Of a stretch of 64,000 nt of DNA, positions 44,254 to 52,894 are shown piece after piece. The notes beneath the pieces were generated by a model. It searched no databases and had not been told where the DNA came from. It worked only from the letters and a program-made list of their open reading frames with translations. The stretch is from Thermus scotoductus DSM 8553 (lineage in GTDB: Bacteria; Deinococcota; Deinococci; Deinococcales; Thermaceae). Location: assembly GCF_000381045.1 (NCBI RefSeq), contig NZ_KB905729.1, positions 84,051 to 148,050 of the forward strand, given 5' to 3'. A program made the translations under genes and the position numbers. The first letter of the stretch is position 1. Each line of letters starts with the position of its first letter.

Positions 44254-44381
44254 TTGCGTCCATATTCCGTAGGCTAGGCCCCACCTGTCAAGAAAAGGGA
44301 GGTTTGGCAAATGGTGAAAAACCCCCTTTTTCTTGACCCCGCCCGGGGGCCAGCCTATCCTTAGAGGCCAAGGGAGGGTAT
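44254..44381. promoter_or_regulatory. Divergent acs promoters with a 51-bp palindrome
   Basis: Left arm GTCAAGAAAAGGGAGGTTT (44287-44305) and right arm (44319-44337), whose reverse complement is GTCAAGAAAAAGGGGGTTT, match at 17 of 19 positions around a 13-bp centre. The outer end of each arm contains a -35: TTGACA on the minus strand (44291-44286) and TTGACC on the plus strand (44333-44338). Plus: 17-bp spacer, TATCCT (44356-44361), then AAGGGAGGG before ATG 44382. Minus: 18 bp, GAATAT, then 8 nt to ATG 44253. The palindrome is an obvious candidate operator for the IclR fusion protein. Confidence 0.7.
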
Positions 44382-46328
44382 ATGGACCGGATCGAAGGCG
44401 TTCTCAAGGAGGAGCGGGTCTTCTACCCCAGCGAGGAGTTCCGGAGCAAGGCCCACATCAAGAGCGAGGAGGAGTACCAGCGCCTGTACGAGGAAAGCCT
44501 GAAGGACCCCGAGGGCTTCTGGGGACGGGTGGCCTCCGAGCTTCACTGGTTCGAACCCTGGCAGAAGGTGCTGGAGGGTGACCTGCCCCATGCCAAGTGG
44601 TTCGTGGGGGGCAAGACCAACCTGTCCTACAATGCCCTGGACCGCCATGTCCAAACCTGGCGGCGCAACAAGGCGGCCCTCGTCTGGGAGGGGGAGCCGG
44701 GGGAGGAGAGGGTCTTGACCTACCACGACCTCTGGCGGGAGGTGCAGAAGTTCGCTAACGTCCTGAAGCGCCTGGGCGTCAAGAAGGGGGACCGGGTCAC
44801 CATCTACCTGCCCATGATCCCCGAGGCCGCCATCGCCATGCTGGCCTGCACCCGCATCGGGGCCATCCACTCCGTGGTCTTCGGTGGTTTCTCCAGCGGG
44901 GCCTTGGCCGAGCGCATCCGGGATGCCGAGGCCAAGGTGCTCATCACCGCCGACGGGGGTTACCGCCGGGGCCAGGTGGTACCCCTGAAGCAGAACGCCG
45001 ACGAGGCCCTTAAGGAGGTCTCCACCGTGGAGCACGTGGTGGTGGTGCGGCGCACCGGGGAGGAGGTGCCCTGGACCCCGGGCCGGGACCACTGGTGGCA
45101 CGAGCTGATGGAGGCGGCCTCCGACCGGTGCGAGGCGGAACCCATGGAGGCGGAGGAACCCCTTTTCATCCTTTACACCTCTGGCTCCACGGGGAAGCCC
45201 AAGGGAGTTCTCCACACCCTGGGCGGCTACATGACCTATGTCTACCTCACCACCAAGCTGGTCTTTGACCTCAAGGACGAGGATGTCTACTGGTGTACCG
45301 CCGACGTGGGCTGGATCACCGGCCACTCCTACGTGGTCTACGGGCCCCTTCTGAACGGGGCCACCACGGTGATGTACGAGGGGGCCCCCAACTGGCCCGA
45401 GCCCGACCGCTTCTGGCAGATCGTGGACAAGTACGGGGTGAACATCCTCTACACCGCTCCCACCGCCATCCGGGCCTTCATGAAGTGGGGCGAGGGTTGG
45501 CCCTTGAAGCACCGGCTGGATTCCTTGCGCCTTTTGGGCACCGTAGGGGAGCCCATCAACCCCGAGGCCTGGCTCTGGTACTACCAGGTGATCGGCAAGG
45601 GACGGTGCCCCATCGTGGACACCTGGTGGCAGACGGAAACGGGGGGAATCATGATCACCACCCTGCCCGGGGTCCATCCCATGAAGCCGGGGCATGCGGG
45701 CAAGCCTTTCTTCGGGGTAAGGCCCGAGATCCTGGACTCGGAGCATAGGCCTGTGGAGAACCCGGACGAGGGGGGGCACCTATGCATCACCCGCCCCTGG
45801 CCCAGCATGCTCCGCACCGTCTGGGGGGATCCCGACCGCTTCCTGCAGCAGTACTTCAGCCAGCACCCGGGCAGCTACTTTACCGGGGATGGGGCCCGTC
45901 GGGATAAGGATGGGTACTACCTCATCCTGGGCCGGGTGGACGACGTTCTGAACGTGGCTGGCCACCGGCTTGGCACCATGGAGATCGAGTCCGCTTTGGT
46001 TTCCCATCCCGCTGTGGCCGAGGCGGCGGTGGTGGGCCGGCCCGACCCCTTGAAGGGGGAGGCCATCGTGGCCTTCGTGACCCTGAAGGAAGGGCATGCT
46101 CCCTCCGAGGCCTTGCGGGACGAGCTCAAGGCCCATGTGGCCAAGGTGATCGGGCCCATCGCCCGCCCCGACGAGGTGCGCTTCACCGAGGCTCTGCCCA
46201 AGACTCGCTCCGGCAAGATCATGCGCCGTCTCTTAAGGCAGATCGCCGCCGGGGAGAAGGAGATCAAGGGGGATACCTCTACCCTCGAGGACCATAGGGT
46301 GGTGGAGCGGCTGAAGCAGGAGGCCTGA
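44382..46328 (+). CDS. acs: Acetyl-CoA synthetase (AMP-forming)
   Basis: It makes acetyl-CoA from acetate, ATP and CoA. The 648-aa protein is the standard length and fully canonical: [76 protein letters not shown] and the acetylatable lysine in [13 protein letters not shown]. The ATG follows AAGGGAGGG and a TTGACC-17-TATCCT promoter. It is divergent from the IclR-fused paralogue, which probably controls it. Confidence 0.97.
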   Translation: MDRIEGVLKEERVFYPSEEFRSKAHIKSEEEYQRLYEESLKDPEGFWGRVASELHWFEPWQKVLEGDLPHAKWFVGGKTNLSYNALDRHVQTWRRNKAALVWEGEPGEERVLTYHDLWREVQKFANVLKRLGVKKGDRVTIYLPMIPEAAIAMLACTRIGAIHSVVFGGFSSGALAERIRDAEAKVLITADGGYRRGQVVPLKQNADEALKEVSTVEHVVVVRRTGEEVPWTPGRDHWWHELMEAASDRCEAEPMEAEEPLFILYTSGSTGKPKGVLHTLGGYMTYVYLTTKLVFDLKDEDVYWCTADVGWITGHSYVVYGPLLNGATTVMYEGAPNWPEPDRFWQIVDKYGVNILYTAPTAIRAFMKWGEGWPLKHRLDSLRLLGTVGEPINPEAWLWYYQVIGKGRCPIVDTWWQTETGGIMITTLPGVHPMKPGHAGKPFFGVRPEILDSEHRPVENPDEGGHLCITRPWPSMLRTVWGDPDRFLQQYFSQHPGSYFTGDGARRDKDGYYLILGRVDDVLNVAGHRLGTMEIESALVSHPAVAEAAVVGRPDPLKGEAIVAFVTLKEGHAPSEALRDELKAHVAKVIGPIARPDEVRFTEALPKTRSGKIMRRLLRQIAAGEKEIKGDTSTLEDHRVVERLKQEA

Positions 46329-46335
46329 TCGGACC

Positions 46336-46587
46336 CTACCGCCGGCGCCCCAGGGCGAAGAGGACCCCCCCGAGACCCAAGGCGGCGAGCCCCGTGAGGG
46401 CGCTCGCCGCCCAAGGGGGGAGGTAGGCGGCGAGGAGGAGGTAAAAGGCGGCGAAGAGGAACCCCACCCCTCCGAGGGCCAGGCTGAAGGACAGGAGGAG
46501 GAAGAGGACCCCCTCCAGGAGGGCGAGGAGGTTCTTGCGGAACTCCCCGCCCAGGAGAAGGCCGAGAAGGGCGCGGAGAAGGGCCAC
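46336..46587 (-). CDS. Small membrane protein, holin/DUF-like (83 aa)
   Basis: Two long hydrophobic stretches (about 20-50 and 55-78) and a basic C-terminus GRRR, like the phage holin 3_6 type proteins often paired with DUF883 anchors. The start is GTG 46587, overlapping the upstream stop as TAGTG. It probably forms a cell-envelope stress pair with its neighbour; no direct evidence. It converges with acs, 7 bp away. Confidence 0.75.
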   Translation of the reverse strand: MALLRALLGLLLGGEFRKNLLALLEGVLFLLLSFSLALGGVGFLFAAFYLLLAAYLPPWAASALTGLAALGLGGVLFALGRRR

Positions 46588-46886
46588 TAGCGCTTGAGCA
46601 GCCGGCCCAGGAGCAGGCCCGCCGCGAAGAGGAGGGCCCCGGTGAGGAGGGGCCTTTCCTTGAGCTCGCCCTCGAGGCGCTTCAGGCTCTCCGGGAGCTG
46701 GCCCAAGAGCTCCTTGGCCTTGGCCTCCGCCGCCTCCGCCCCGGCCTTGATCCGCCCCTTTACCCCCTCCTTGCGCTCCATGAGCTCCGCCTTGAGGCTG
46801 TCCGCCAGCTTGGCCAGGTCCTCCTTGAGGCTCGCCAGATCCCGTTTCAGGCTGTCCAACTCCTTGCCGAACTCCGCTTCGGCCAT
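46587..46886 (-). CDS. DUF883/ElaB-like coiled-coil membrane-anchored protein
   Basis: A 99-aa protein: residues 5-75 are an amphipathic, Lys/Glu/Leu-rich coiled coil (ELDSLKRDLASLKEDLAKLA), and residues 80-99 a membrane helix ending GRLLKR. The E. coli relatives ElaB and YqjD bind ribosomes at the membrane in stationary phase. ATG 46886 follows AGGAGGTGGG. The IS256 insertion lies 38 bp upstream and appears to contribute the -35 of its promoter. Confidence 0.8.
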   Translation of the reverse strand: MAEAEFGKELDSLKRDLASLKEDLAKLADSLKAELMERKEGVKGRIKAGAEAAEAKAKELLGQLPESLKRLEGELKERPLLTGALLFAAGLLLGRLLKR

Positions 46887-46907
46887 AAATCCCACCTCCT
46901 TGGCCTC

Positions 46908-46935
46908 ATTGTAAGGGATCGCCCGGTCGTGTCAA
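46908..46935 (-). promoter_or_regulatory. Hybrid promoter: IS256 -35 plus resident -10
   Basis: TTGACA (46935-46930) lies in the left terminal repeat of the IS; a 16-bp spacer crosses the junction and the 8-bp target duplication to TACAAT (46913-46908) in the flank. Before insertion the -35 position would have been GC-rich (CTCCCC). It points to the DUF883-like gene. Confidence 0.6.
46917..46924. repeat. Target-site duplication, left copy
   Basis: GATCGCCC immediately left of the IS256 element; identical to 48207-48214. Confidence 0.9.
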
Positions 46936-48206
46936 GAGTTATGTGTAAGAGTCTGTGTACGGGGGGCATACCGCTCCTGAAGCATCTTCTCCAGCACCTC
47001 CTTCACCTCCGAGAACCCCTTTAGTTTCCGTTCTGCCCACCTCCCTGCAAGATGTTCGCTTCGCGAAGCAGCCTGCCTCTCTGACTCCAGGTAAAGGAGC
47101 TTGTATACCGCCTCCGCCTTGGGAAACTTGTGGTCCCGCACCTTCGTCCCCCGCCGCACTTCCCGGATAAACCGCTCCATCAGGTTGGTGCTCCGCAGGT
47201 ACGGCCAAAGCACCTTGGGGTACCCGTAGAACCGCAGGAAGGCCCCCGAATCCTGTACCCAAAGCCCCACCACCCCCGGGTACCGCGAACCCCAGGCGGC
47301 CTTCACCTCCTCCAAGGCCCCAAGAGCTTCTTCCCGGCTCTCCGCCCCGTACACCCGCCTCAGGTCCTCCGCCAGCAGGGCCCGGTCCCGGGAGCGCACC
47401 TGGGACAGGCTCCACCGCACCCCGTGCACCACGCACCGCTGCCACTCCGCCTGAGGGTAGACCCTGCGGATCGCCTCGGGAAGCCCGGGCAGCCCGTCGG
47501 TGATGAAGAGCAATACCCGCCGCAGGCCCCGCTGCCAAAGCTCCCCCAGGACCCCCTCCCATCCCAGGGCGCTCTCCGTGGGCAACAGCCAAAACCCCAG
47601 GACCCGCCTCTCCCCATCAGGGGCGATGCCCAGGGCCACATACACGCTTTCCCGCACGATCCCTTCTCCTTCCCTAAAGACCTTTAGGGAAAGCCCGTCC
47701 AGGTAGACGAAGGCCATCTCCTCGGGCAAAGGCCGGGTGCGGAAGGCTCCTGCCGCCTCCAGGACTTGGTCGGTCAGAGCGCTCAGGGTCTCGTGGGAGT
47801 AGCGGTGGCCTAAGAGCAGGCTCAGTATCTCGGCCGCCTTGCGCTGACTGACCCCGGCGGCGTAAAGGGCTACCGCCACTTCCCCCACGTCCACCAGGCG
47901 GCGGACGTAGGGCTTAAGGAAAGCCGGGTAATACCGAGATTCCCGATCCCTAGGGACCTTCAGGTCCACCTGGCCAAAGGCGGTCTCCAGCTTGCGGGGG
48001 TAGTAGCCGTTCCTGCGCCCCCCGTGCACCTGCAAGAAGGCTGTCCGGTCCAGCTCCAGAACCGTCTGCAGAACCTCGGCTACTGTCTCCCGCACCGCTT
48101 CCCTCAGCAAGATCCGCAAGGTATCCTGGTCCACGGGGCACCTCCTCGTGCTAAGGTGTGCCCCCCTATTAAACACGGACCCTTACACATAAATCCTTAC
48201 ACGACC
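46925..48206. mobile_element. Complete IS256-family insertion sequence (1282 bp)
   Basis: The ends are inverted repeats: GGTCGTGTCAAGAGTTATGT at the left, and the reverse complement of the right end begins GGTCGTGTAAGGATTTATGT. Over the first 34 bp I count 29 matches. The element is bounded by the direct repeat GATCGCCC (46917-46924 and 48207-48214), an 8-bp target duplication as expected for the family. It carries one transposase gene and looks intact and recent. Confidence 0.9.
46932..48134 (-). CDS. IS256-family (mutator-type) transposase
   Basis: A 400-aa DDE transposase. It has VYLDGLSLKV (first Asp), LLFITDGLPGL (second Asp), the conserved WQRCVVHGVRW cysteine-histidine region, and the C-terminal NLMERFIREVRRGTK with the catalytic Glu. 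GTG 48134 follows GGAGGTG; the frame is open further to 48176. The TGA stop overlaps the terminal repeat and lies inside the TTGACA box of the hybrid promoter. Full length, so possibly active. Confidence 0.93.
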   Translation of the reverse strand: MDQDTLRILLREAVRETVAEVLQTVLELDRTAFLQVHGGRRNGYYPRKLETAFGQVDLKVPRDRESRYYPAFLKPYVRRLVDVGEVAVALYAAGVSQRKAAEILSLLLGHRYSHETLSALTDQVLEAAGAFRTRPLPEEMAFVYLDGLSLKVFREGEGIVRESVYVALGIAPDGERRVLGFWLLPTESALGWEGVLGELWQRGLRRVLLFITDGLPGLPEAIRRVYPQAEWQRCVVHGVRWSLSQVRSRDRALLAEDLRRVYGAESREEALGALEEVKAAWGSRYPGVVGLWVQDSGAFLRFYGYPKVLWPYLRSTNLMERFIREVRRGTKVRDHKFPKAEAVYKLLYLESERQAASRSEHLAGRWAERKLKGFSEVKEVLEKMLQERYAPRTQTLTHNS

Positions 48207-48214
48207 GATCGCCC
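48207..48214. repeat. Target-site duplication, right copy
   Basis: GATCGCCC immediately right of the IS256 element; identical to 46917-46924. The following 40 bp to the NTF2-like gene are GC-rich with weak hairpins only. Confidence 0.9.
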
Positions 48215-48253
48215 GCCCCGGGGAGGGGCTAGGCGGTCCCCCGGCGGGAGGGC

Positions 48254-48643
48254 TCAGCCTCCGGCCGGGCTTTTGTGGACGTGTACCACCTTCCAGCCCT
48301 CGGGAAAGCGCACCGCTACACGGCTTTCGTTTACCGCCCGGTGCCTTAGGCCTCCTTCCTCCTCCACGGTGAGGAGCAGGGTGTAGCTGAAGATGGCCAC
48401 ATCCCCGTAGCGTTGCAGGCGCTTTTCCACGAGGTCCAGACGGTAGGGCCTTCCCAAGGTGGCCCAGTTGTGCTCGATCATGAAGCGGTGGAAGGCAAGG
48501 CCATCTAAACGATGAGGGATGACGAACCACTCATAAAGGGAAAGGTCGGGATGGGTGGTGGCCTCGTAGGTGGCCCAGTCCCCTTGGTAGATGCTGGCCA
48601 GGTGCCTTTCCAGAAAGCCCCAGAGTTCGGCATCGCCTTCCAT
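48254..48643 (-). CDS. NTF2-like (SnoaL/DUF4440-type) protein
   Basis: A 129-aa cone-shaped NTF2-fold domain, as in CaMKII association domains and DUF4440 proteins: FLERHLASIYQGDWATYEATTH at the N-terminus, RFMIEHNW in the middle, and VRFPEGWKVVHVHKSP at the end. Function unknown. ATG 48643 follows AAGGTGAG and lies 4 bp after the mutase stop, so it is the second gene of the mutase operon. Confidence 0.8.
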   Translation of the reverse strand: MEGDAELWGFLERHLASIYQGDWATYEATTHPDLSLYEWFVIPHRLDGLAFHRFMIEHNWATLGRPYRLDLVEKRLQRYGDVAIFSYTLLLTVEEEGGLRHRAVNESRVAVRFPEGWKVVHVHKSPAGG

Positions 48644-48647
48644 AATC

Positions 48648-50192
48648 TCACCTTCCCGGCTGGTACTCCCCCCATTCCTCCCGCAACACCCCGCACACCT
48701 CCCCCAAGGTAGCCCGGCGGCGGAAGGCTTCCAGAACATAGGGGAAGAGGTTCTCGCTTCCTCTTGCCGCCTGGCGCAGGCTTTCCAGGCCGATCCGCAC
48801 GCTTTCCCCATCCCGTTTGGCCTTGAACGCGGCCAGTTCCCGCTTGCGCTTTTCGTGGAGCCCGGGATCTATCCGCTGCACCGGGGTGGGTTCGTTGAGG
48901 GGGCTTCTGGGGTCGGCGAAGCGGTTCACCCCCACGATGACCCGCTTGCCTTCCTCCACTTCCTTCTGGAACTGCCAGGCGGACTCCTCTATGGCCCGGC
49001 TGAAGTACCCCGCCTCCACCGCGGCCACCGCTCCTCCTAGGGCGTCGATCTCCCGGATAAGCCTTTCCGCTTCCTTTTCCAGCTGGTCCGTGAGGTGCTC
49101 CACGTAAAAGCTTCCCCCCAAGGGGTCTATGGCCCGGGTGACCCCGCTTTCAAAGGCCAGGATCTGCTGGGTGCGCAGGGCGAGGAGAGCGCTTTTTTCC
49201 GTGGGGAGGCCCAGGGCTTCGTCGTAGGCGTTGGTGTGGAGGCTCTGGGTGCCGCCCAGCACCGCCGCCAGGGCCTGGTAGGCGGTGCGCACCACGTTGT
49301 TTAAGGGTTCCTGGGCGGTGAGGGTGGAGCCTCCCGTTTGCGTGTGGAAGCGGAGCATCCAGCTTCTCGGGTCCTTGGCCCCGAACTCCTCCCGCATGAT
49401 GCGGGCCCAAAGTCTCCTGGCGGCCCGGAACTTGGCGGCTTCCTCAAAGATGTCGTTGTGGGCGGCGAAGAAGAAGGAGAGCCTGGGGGCGAACTCGTCC
49501 ACCTTAAGGCCCCGTTCCAGGGCCGCCTTCACGTAGGCCTTGCCATCCGCCAAGGTGAAGGCGATCTCCTGGGCGGCGGTGGAGCCCGCCTCCCGGATGT
49601 GGTAGCCGGAGATGCTGATGGTGTTCCACCTGGGGACGTGCTGGGCGCAGAACTCAAAGATGTCCGTCACGAGGCGCATGGAAGGCCCCGGAGGGTAGAT
49701 GTAGGTGCCGCGGGCGAAGTACTCCTTGAGGATGTCGTTCTGCACGGTGCCCGACACCTTGTCCCAGGAAACCCCCTGTTCCTCCGCCACCAGGAGGTAG
49801 AGGGCCAGGAGCATCATGGCGGGGGCGTTGATGGTCATGCTGGTGGAAACCTTGTCCAGGGGGATGCCGTCAAAGAGCTTTTGCATGTCCTCGAGGGTGG
49901 CGATGGACACCCCCACCCGGCCCACCTCCCCCACGCTCATGGGGTGGTCGGGATCCAGGCCCAGCTGGGTGGGGAGGTCAAAGGCCACGCTCAGGCCCGT
50001 CTGGCCCTGGGACAGGAGGTATCGGTAGCGGGCGTTGGACTCCTCCGCGGTGGAGAAGCCCGCATACTGCCGCATGGTCCAGAGCCTGTCCAGGTACATC
50101 CGGGGGTAGATGCCCCGGGTAAAGGGGTACTCCCCGGGGCGGCCAAGCCTTTCCCGGTAGCCTTCGGGTAGGGACTCGAAGAGACCTTCCAT
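48648..50192 (-). CDS. Methylmalonyl-CoA mutase, large-subunit catalytic domain
   Basis: It isomerises methylmalonyl-CoA and succinyl-CoA with adenosylcobalamin. The 514-aa protein covers only the TIM-barrel part ([53 protein letters not shown]); the B12-binding domain is absent and must be a separate subunit outside the window. [13 protein letters not shown] favours methylmalonyl-CoA over isobutyryl-CoA mutases. It may link propionate and odd-chain acids to the TCA cycle. Confidence 0.93.
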   Translation of the reverse strand: MEGLFESLPEGYRERLGRPGEYPFTRGIYPRMYLDRLWTMRQYAGFSTAEESNARYRYLLSQGQTGLSVAFDLPTQLGLDPDHPMSVGEVGRVGVSIATLEDMQKLFDGIPLDKVSTSMTINAPAMMLLALYLLVAEEQGVSWDKVSGTVQNDILKEYFARGTYIYPPGPSMRLVTDIFEFCAQHVPRWNTISISGYHIREAGSTAAQEIAFTLADGKAYVKAALERGLKVDEFAPRLSFFFAAHNDIFEEAAKFRAARRLWARIMREEFGAKDPRSWMLRFHTQTGGSTLTAQEPLNNVVRTAYQALAAVLGGTQSLHTNAYDEALGLPTEKSALLALRTQQILAFESGVTRAIDPLGGSFYVEHLTDQLEKEAERLIREIDALGGAVAAVEAGYFSRAIEESAWQFQKEVEEGKRVIVGVNRFADPRSPLNEPTPVQRIDPGLHEKRKRELAAFKAKRDGESVRIGLESLRQAARGSENLFPYVLEAFRRRATLGEVCGVLREEWGEYQPGR

Positions 50193-50201
50193 GCCCTAGT
50201 T

Positions 50202-50339
50202 TTACAGGAAAAGGCGGACCAGGAGGAGGAAGAGGAAGAGCACCCCGAGCACCAGGAAAAGGGGCGGCAACAGGAGGCTATAGACCGCCAGCACGAGGGC
50301 CAGGAAGTCCTTCCAGTCGGGCTGGATGCCGTCCTTCAT
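50202..50339 (-). CDS. Very small membrane protein (45 aa)
   Basis: MKDGIQPDWKDFLALVLAVY opens a 45-codon frame ending VRLFL and TAA at 50204-50202; residues 12-44 are almost wholly hydrophobic. AGGGAAGG precedes the ATG at 50339, and TATCCT ends 8 nt upstream. It lies 10 bp before the mutase gene on the same strand. Function unknown; reality rests on the start signals and composition. Confidence 0.5.
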   Translation of the reverse strand: MKDGIQPDWKDFLALVLAVYSLLLPPLFLVLGVLFLFLLLVRLFL

Positions 50340-50430
50340 CCTTCCCTAGGATATTCTTTCCCGAGGTCCAGGGCTACCCTTGGCCTCGGCATCCATGGCT
50401 TTACCGGTACATAGCTATGCCGTTTTTTGC

Positions 50431-50442
50431 TAGCATTGGGCC
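50431..50442 (+). promoter_or_regulatory. Leaderless -10 of the HxlR-minD-minE unit
   Basis: TAGCAT (50431-50436), then TGGGCC, then ATG at 50443; no good -35 is visible. Confidence 0.45.
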
Positions 50443-50751
50443 ATGGCCCTGTCCAAGAACACCCGCAAGGTGCTCAAGGTGCTGGCGCGGCGCGGGGCAC
50501 CGGAGGTGCTCTTCGCCCTAAGCCGGGGAACTTCCCGCTTCTCCGACCTGGAGTCCTTCCTGGGCCTTTCCCCCCGCACCTTGGCGGAGCGGCTTCGGGA
50601 GCTTAACCTCTTGGGCTTCGTGCAGCGGCAGGCTTACCCCGAGGTTCCCCCCCGGGTAGAATACCTCCTGACCCCGCGGGGCAAGCGGGTTTTGGAATTC
50701 TTGAGCGAATTGGACGAGATATTGGAGGTTGTGCAGGAGGGCAAACGGTGA
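50443..50751 (+). CDS. HxlR-like winged-helix transcriptional regulator
   Basis: A 102-aa DNA-binding protein: FALSRGTSRFSDLESFLGLSPRTLAERLRELNLLGFVQRQ is a MarR/HxlR winged helix, and VEYLLTPRGKRVLEFL the wing and C-terminal helix. It lacks the N-terminal cysteine of redox-sensing HxlR members. GTGA overlap with minD suggests it controls or accompanies the division-site genes. Confidence 0.82.
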   Translation: MALSKNTRKVLKVLARRGAPEVLFALSRGTSRFSDLESFLGLSPRTLAERLRELNLLGFVQRQAYPEVPPRVEYLLTPRGKRVLEFLSELDEILEVVQEGKR

Positions 50752-51551
50752 AAGCGCGAGCCATTGTGGTGACGTCGGGCAAGGGGGGCGTGGGGAAGAC
50801 CACCACCACCGCCAACCTGGGGGCGGCCTTGGCCAAACTGGGGGAGAAGGTGGCGGTGGTGGACGTGGACGTGGGCCTCCGGAACCTGGATGTGGTCATG
50901 GGCCTCGAGGGCCGGGTGGTCTTTGACCTCATTGACGTCCTCGAGGGTCGGGCCAAGCCCCGCCAGGCCCTCATCCGGGACAAGCGGGTGGAAAACCTCT
51001 ACCTTCTTCCCGCTTCCCAAACCAAGGACAAGGAGGCCCTAGACCCAGCCCGGTTCCGGGACCTGGTCCGCTATCTCCTGGAGGAGGAGGGCTTTGACCG
51101 GGTGCTCATAGACTCCCCCGCCGGCATAGAGAAGGGCTTCCAGACCGCCGCCACCCCGGCGGAAGGGGCCTTGGTGGTGGTGAACCCGGAGGTTAGTAGC
51201 GTGCGCGACGCCGACCGCATCATCGGCCTCCTCGAGGCCCGGGAGATCCGGGAGAACTTCCTCATCATCAACCGCTTGCGGCCCAAGATGGTGGCCCGGG
51301 GGGATATGCTCTCCGTGGAGGACGTGGTGGAGATTCTGGGGCTTAAGCCCATCGGCATCATCCCGGAGGACGAGCAGGTGCTCATCTCCACCAACCAGGG
51401 TGAGCCTCTGGTGCTGAAGGGTACAAGCCCCGCTGCCGTGGCCTACATGGACACCGCCCGCCGCATTAAGGGCGAGGAGGTGCCCTTCCGCAACATGGAG
51501 GAGGCCCAGGGGCTTTTGTCGGTGATCCGCAGGCTCTTCGGAGGTCGCTGA
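50748..51551 (+). CDS. minD: Septum-site determining ATPase MinD
   Basis: A membrane-bound ParA-type ATPase that places the division septum. The 267-aa protein has the deviant Walker A GKGGVGKTTTTAN, switch VDVDVGLRNLDVVMGL and Walker B DRVLIDSPAGIE. The C-terminal amphipathic targeting helix is LLSVIRRLFGGR. The start is GTG 50748. It overlaps minE by 1 bp; minC is not in the window. Confidence 0.96.
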   Translation: MKARAIVVTSGKGGVGKTTTTANLGAALAKLGEKVAVVDVDVGLRNLDVVMGLEGRVVFDLIDVLEGRAKPRQALIRDKRVENLYLLPASQTKDKEALDPARFRDLVRYLLEEEGFDRVLIDSPAGIEKGFQTAATPAEGALVVVNPEVSSVRDADRIIGLLEAREIRENFLIINRLRPKMVARGDMLSVEDVVEILGLKPIGIIPEDEQVLISTNQGEPLVLKGTSPAAVAYMDTARRIKGEEVPFRNMEEAQGLLSVIRRLFGGR

Positions 51552-51769
51552 TGTGGTGGCGCAAACGGAGCAAGGAAAAGGCCAAGGAAAGGCTCAAGCT
51601 GGTCCTGGCCTACGACCGGGCCAAGCTTTCCCCGGGCCTGGTGGAGAGCTTGAAGCGGGACCTTCTGGAGGTGTTGCGCCGCTACTTCCCCGCCCAGGAG
51701 GAGGTCAATGTGGCCCTGGAGGAGCGGGGGGAGAAGATGGTGTTGATCGCCGATATCCCATTGCGGTAG
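51551..51769 (+). CDS. minE: Cell division topological specificity factor MinE
   Basis: MinE stimulates MinD ATPase and restricts it to the poles. The 72-aa protein has the anti-MinCD helix KERLKLVLAYDRAKLSPG and the dimerisation strand region REERGEKMVLIADIP-like at the end. It begins at ATG 51551, TGATG overlap with minD. Slightly shorter than the usual 80-90 aa. Confidence 0.92.
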   Translation: MWWRKRSKEKAKERLKLVLAYDRAKLSPGLVESLKRDLLEVLRRYFPAQEEVNVALEERGEKMVLIADIPLR

Positions 51770-51775
51770 CCTCGC

Positions 51776-52855
51776 ATGGTTCTAAGGCGTCCGAACCTTC
51801 TGGCCTACGACTGGGGTTTAATCCTCCTGACCCTGGCCATAACCGTTTTGGGTTTGTTTAACCTCCGAAGCGCCGCTCCCGACCCAGCCCTCCTGAACCG
51901 CCAGCTTGTGGCCTTCCTCCTGGGCCTCCTCCTGGCCGTGGGGGTTCAGTTCTTTTCCCGCCGCACCGTCTTCGCCCTGGCCTACCCCCTTTACGCCCTT
52001 TCCCTTCTCCTTTTGGTGGCCGTCTTGGCCTTCGGCCGGGAGATCAACGGGGCCAAGGCCTGGTTTGTGCTGGGCCCCTTGCAGTTCCAGCCCCTGGAGC
52101 TGGCCAAGCTGGGCTTGATCCTGGCCTTGGCCCGGCTCCTCGAGGGCCGGGAGGTGCGCCGGGTGTGGGATTACGTTCTGCCCGGGCTCCTGACGGCTCC
52201 CGTGGTCCTCCTCCTCCTCCTCCAGCCGGATCTGGGGGGGAGCCTGGTGGTGCTCTTCGGCGTCTTTGCCGTCTTGTTCGTGCGGGGCCTGCCCTGGAAG
52301 CACCTCTTGGTGGGCCTTCTCGCCCTGGCCGTCCTGGTGCCCACCGTGGTCTGGCCCAACCTCAAGCCCTACCAGCGGGAGCGGGTCCTCATCGTTTTGG
52401 ATCCCTACCGGGATCCCCTGGGCCAGGGCTTCCAGGTGATCCAGTCCACCATCGCCATCGGCTCGGGAGGGCTCTTCGGCAAGGGGTATGGCCAGGGTAC
52501 CCAGACTCAGCTGGGCTTCGTCCCCTTCCGCCACACGGACTTCGTCTTCGCCGTCTTTGCCGAAGAGTGGGGGTTTGTGGGCTCCGTGGCCCTCCTTGGG
52601 CTTTACGCCCTCCTTTTGGTGCGCCTTCTTAGCATGGCCCTGGAGTGCCCGCGCCTCTCCGACCGCCTGTTCCTGGCCGGGGTAGGGGGGATGCTGGGCT
52701 TCCAGGTGCTGGTGAACCTGGGGGTGGCGTTGGGGGTGATGCCGGTGACCGGGCTGACTCTTCCCCTTTTTTCCTATGGGGGTTCCAGCCTCATGGCCAC
52801 CCTGCTCTCCTTGGGCCTGGTCCTTTTGGTGCACCGGGACCGGGTGGCTCCCTAA
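51776..52855 (+). CDS. rodA: RodA/FtsW-type SEDS peptidoglycan polymerase
   Basis: A SEDS glycosyltransferase for wall elongation. The 359-aa polytopic protein has about ten helices, FGREINGAKAWF, QFQPLELAKLGLIL, the LQPDLGGSLVV segment containing the catalytic Asp, and GIPVTGLTLPLFSYGGSS-like MPVTGLTLPLFSYGGSSL near the end. The short N-terminus and association with min genes fit RodA rather than FtsW. It starts 6 bp after minE. Confidence 0.9.
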   Translation: MVLRRPNLLAYDWGLILLTLAITVLGLFNLRSAAPDPALLNRQLVAFLLGLLLAVGVQFFSRRTVFALAYPLYALSLLLLVAVLAFGREINGAKAWFVLGPLQFQPLELAKLGLILALARLLEGREVRRVWDYVLPGLLTAPVVLLLLLQPDLGGSLVVLFGVFAVLFVRGLPWKHLLVGLLALAVLVPTVVWPNLKPYQRERVLIVLDPYRDPLGQGFQVIQSTIAIGSGGLFGKGYGQGTQTQLGFVPFRHTDFVFAVFAEEWGFVGSVALLGLYALLLVRLLSMALECPRLSDRLFLAGVGGMLGFQVLVNLGVALGVMPVTGLTLPLFSYGGSSLMATLLSLGLVLLVHRDRVAP

Positions 52856-52859
52856 GGGC

Positions 52860-52894
52860 TTGAGCTCGGGGGCCACTCCCCCTAAACTGGGCCC
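52860..52894 (+). promoter_or_regulatory. Promoter of potABCD
   Basis: TTGAGC (52860-52865), 17-bp spacer, TAAACT (52883-52888), then GGGCCC and GTG at 52895. Both boxes are good, and the start codon falls at the expected +1, so potA is very probably leaderless. Confidence 0.7.

Noticed and set aside
44361..45779. 472-codon open frame antisense to acs, and similar long antisense frames at 51818-53170 and 57302-58765
   Set aside because: In GC-rich genomes the complementary strand of a real gene often stays open; these have Gly/His/Pro-rich composition, no recognisable motifs and lie over well-identified genes.
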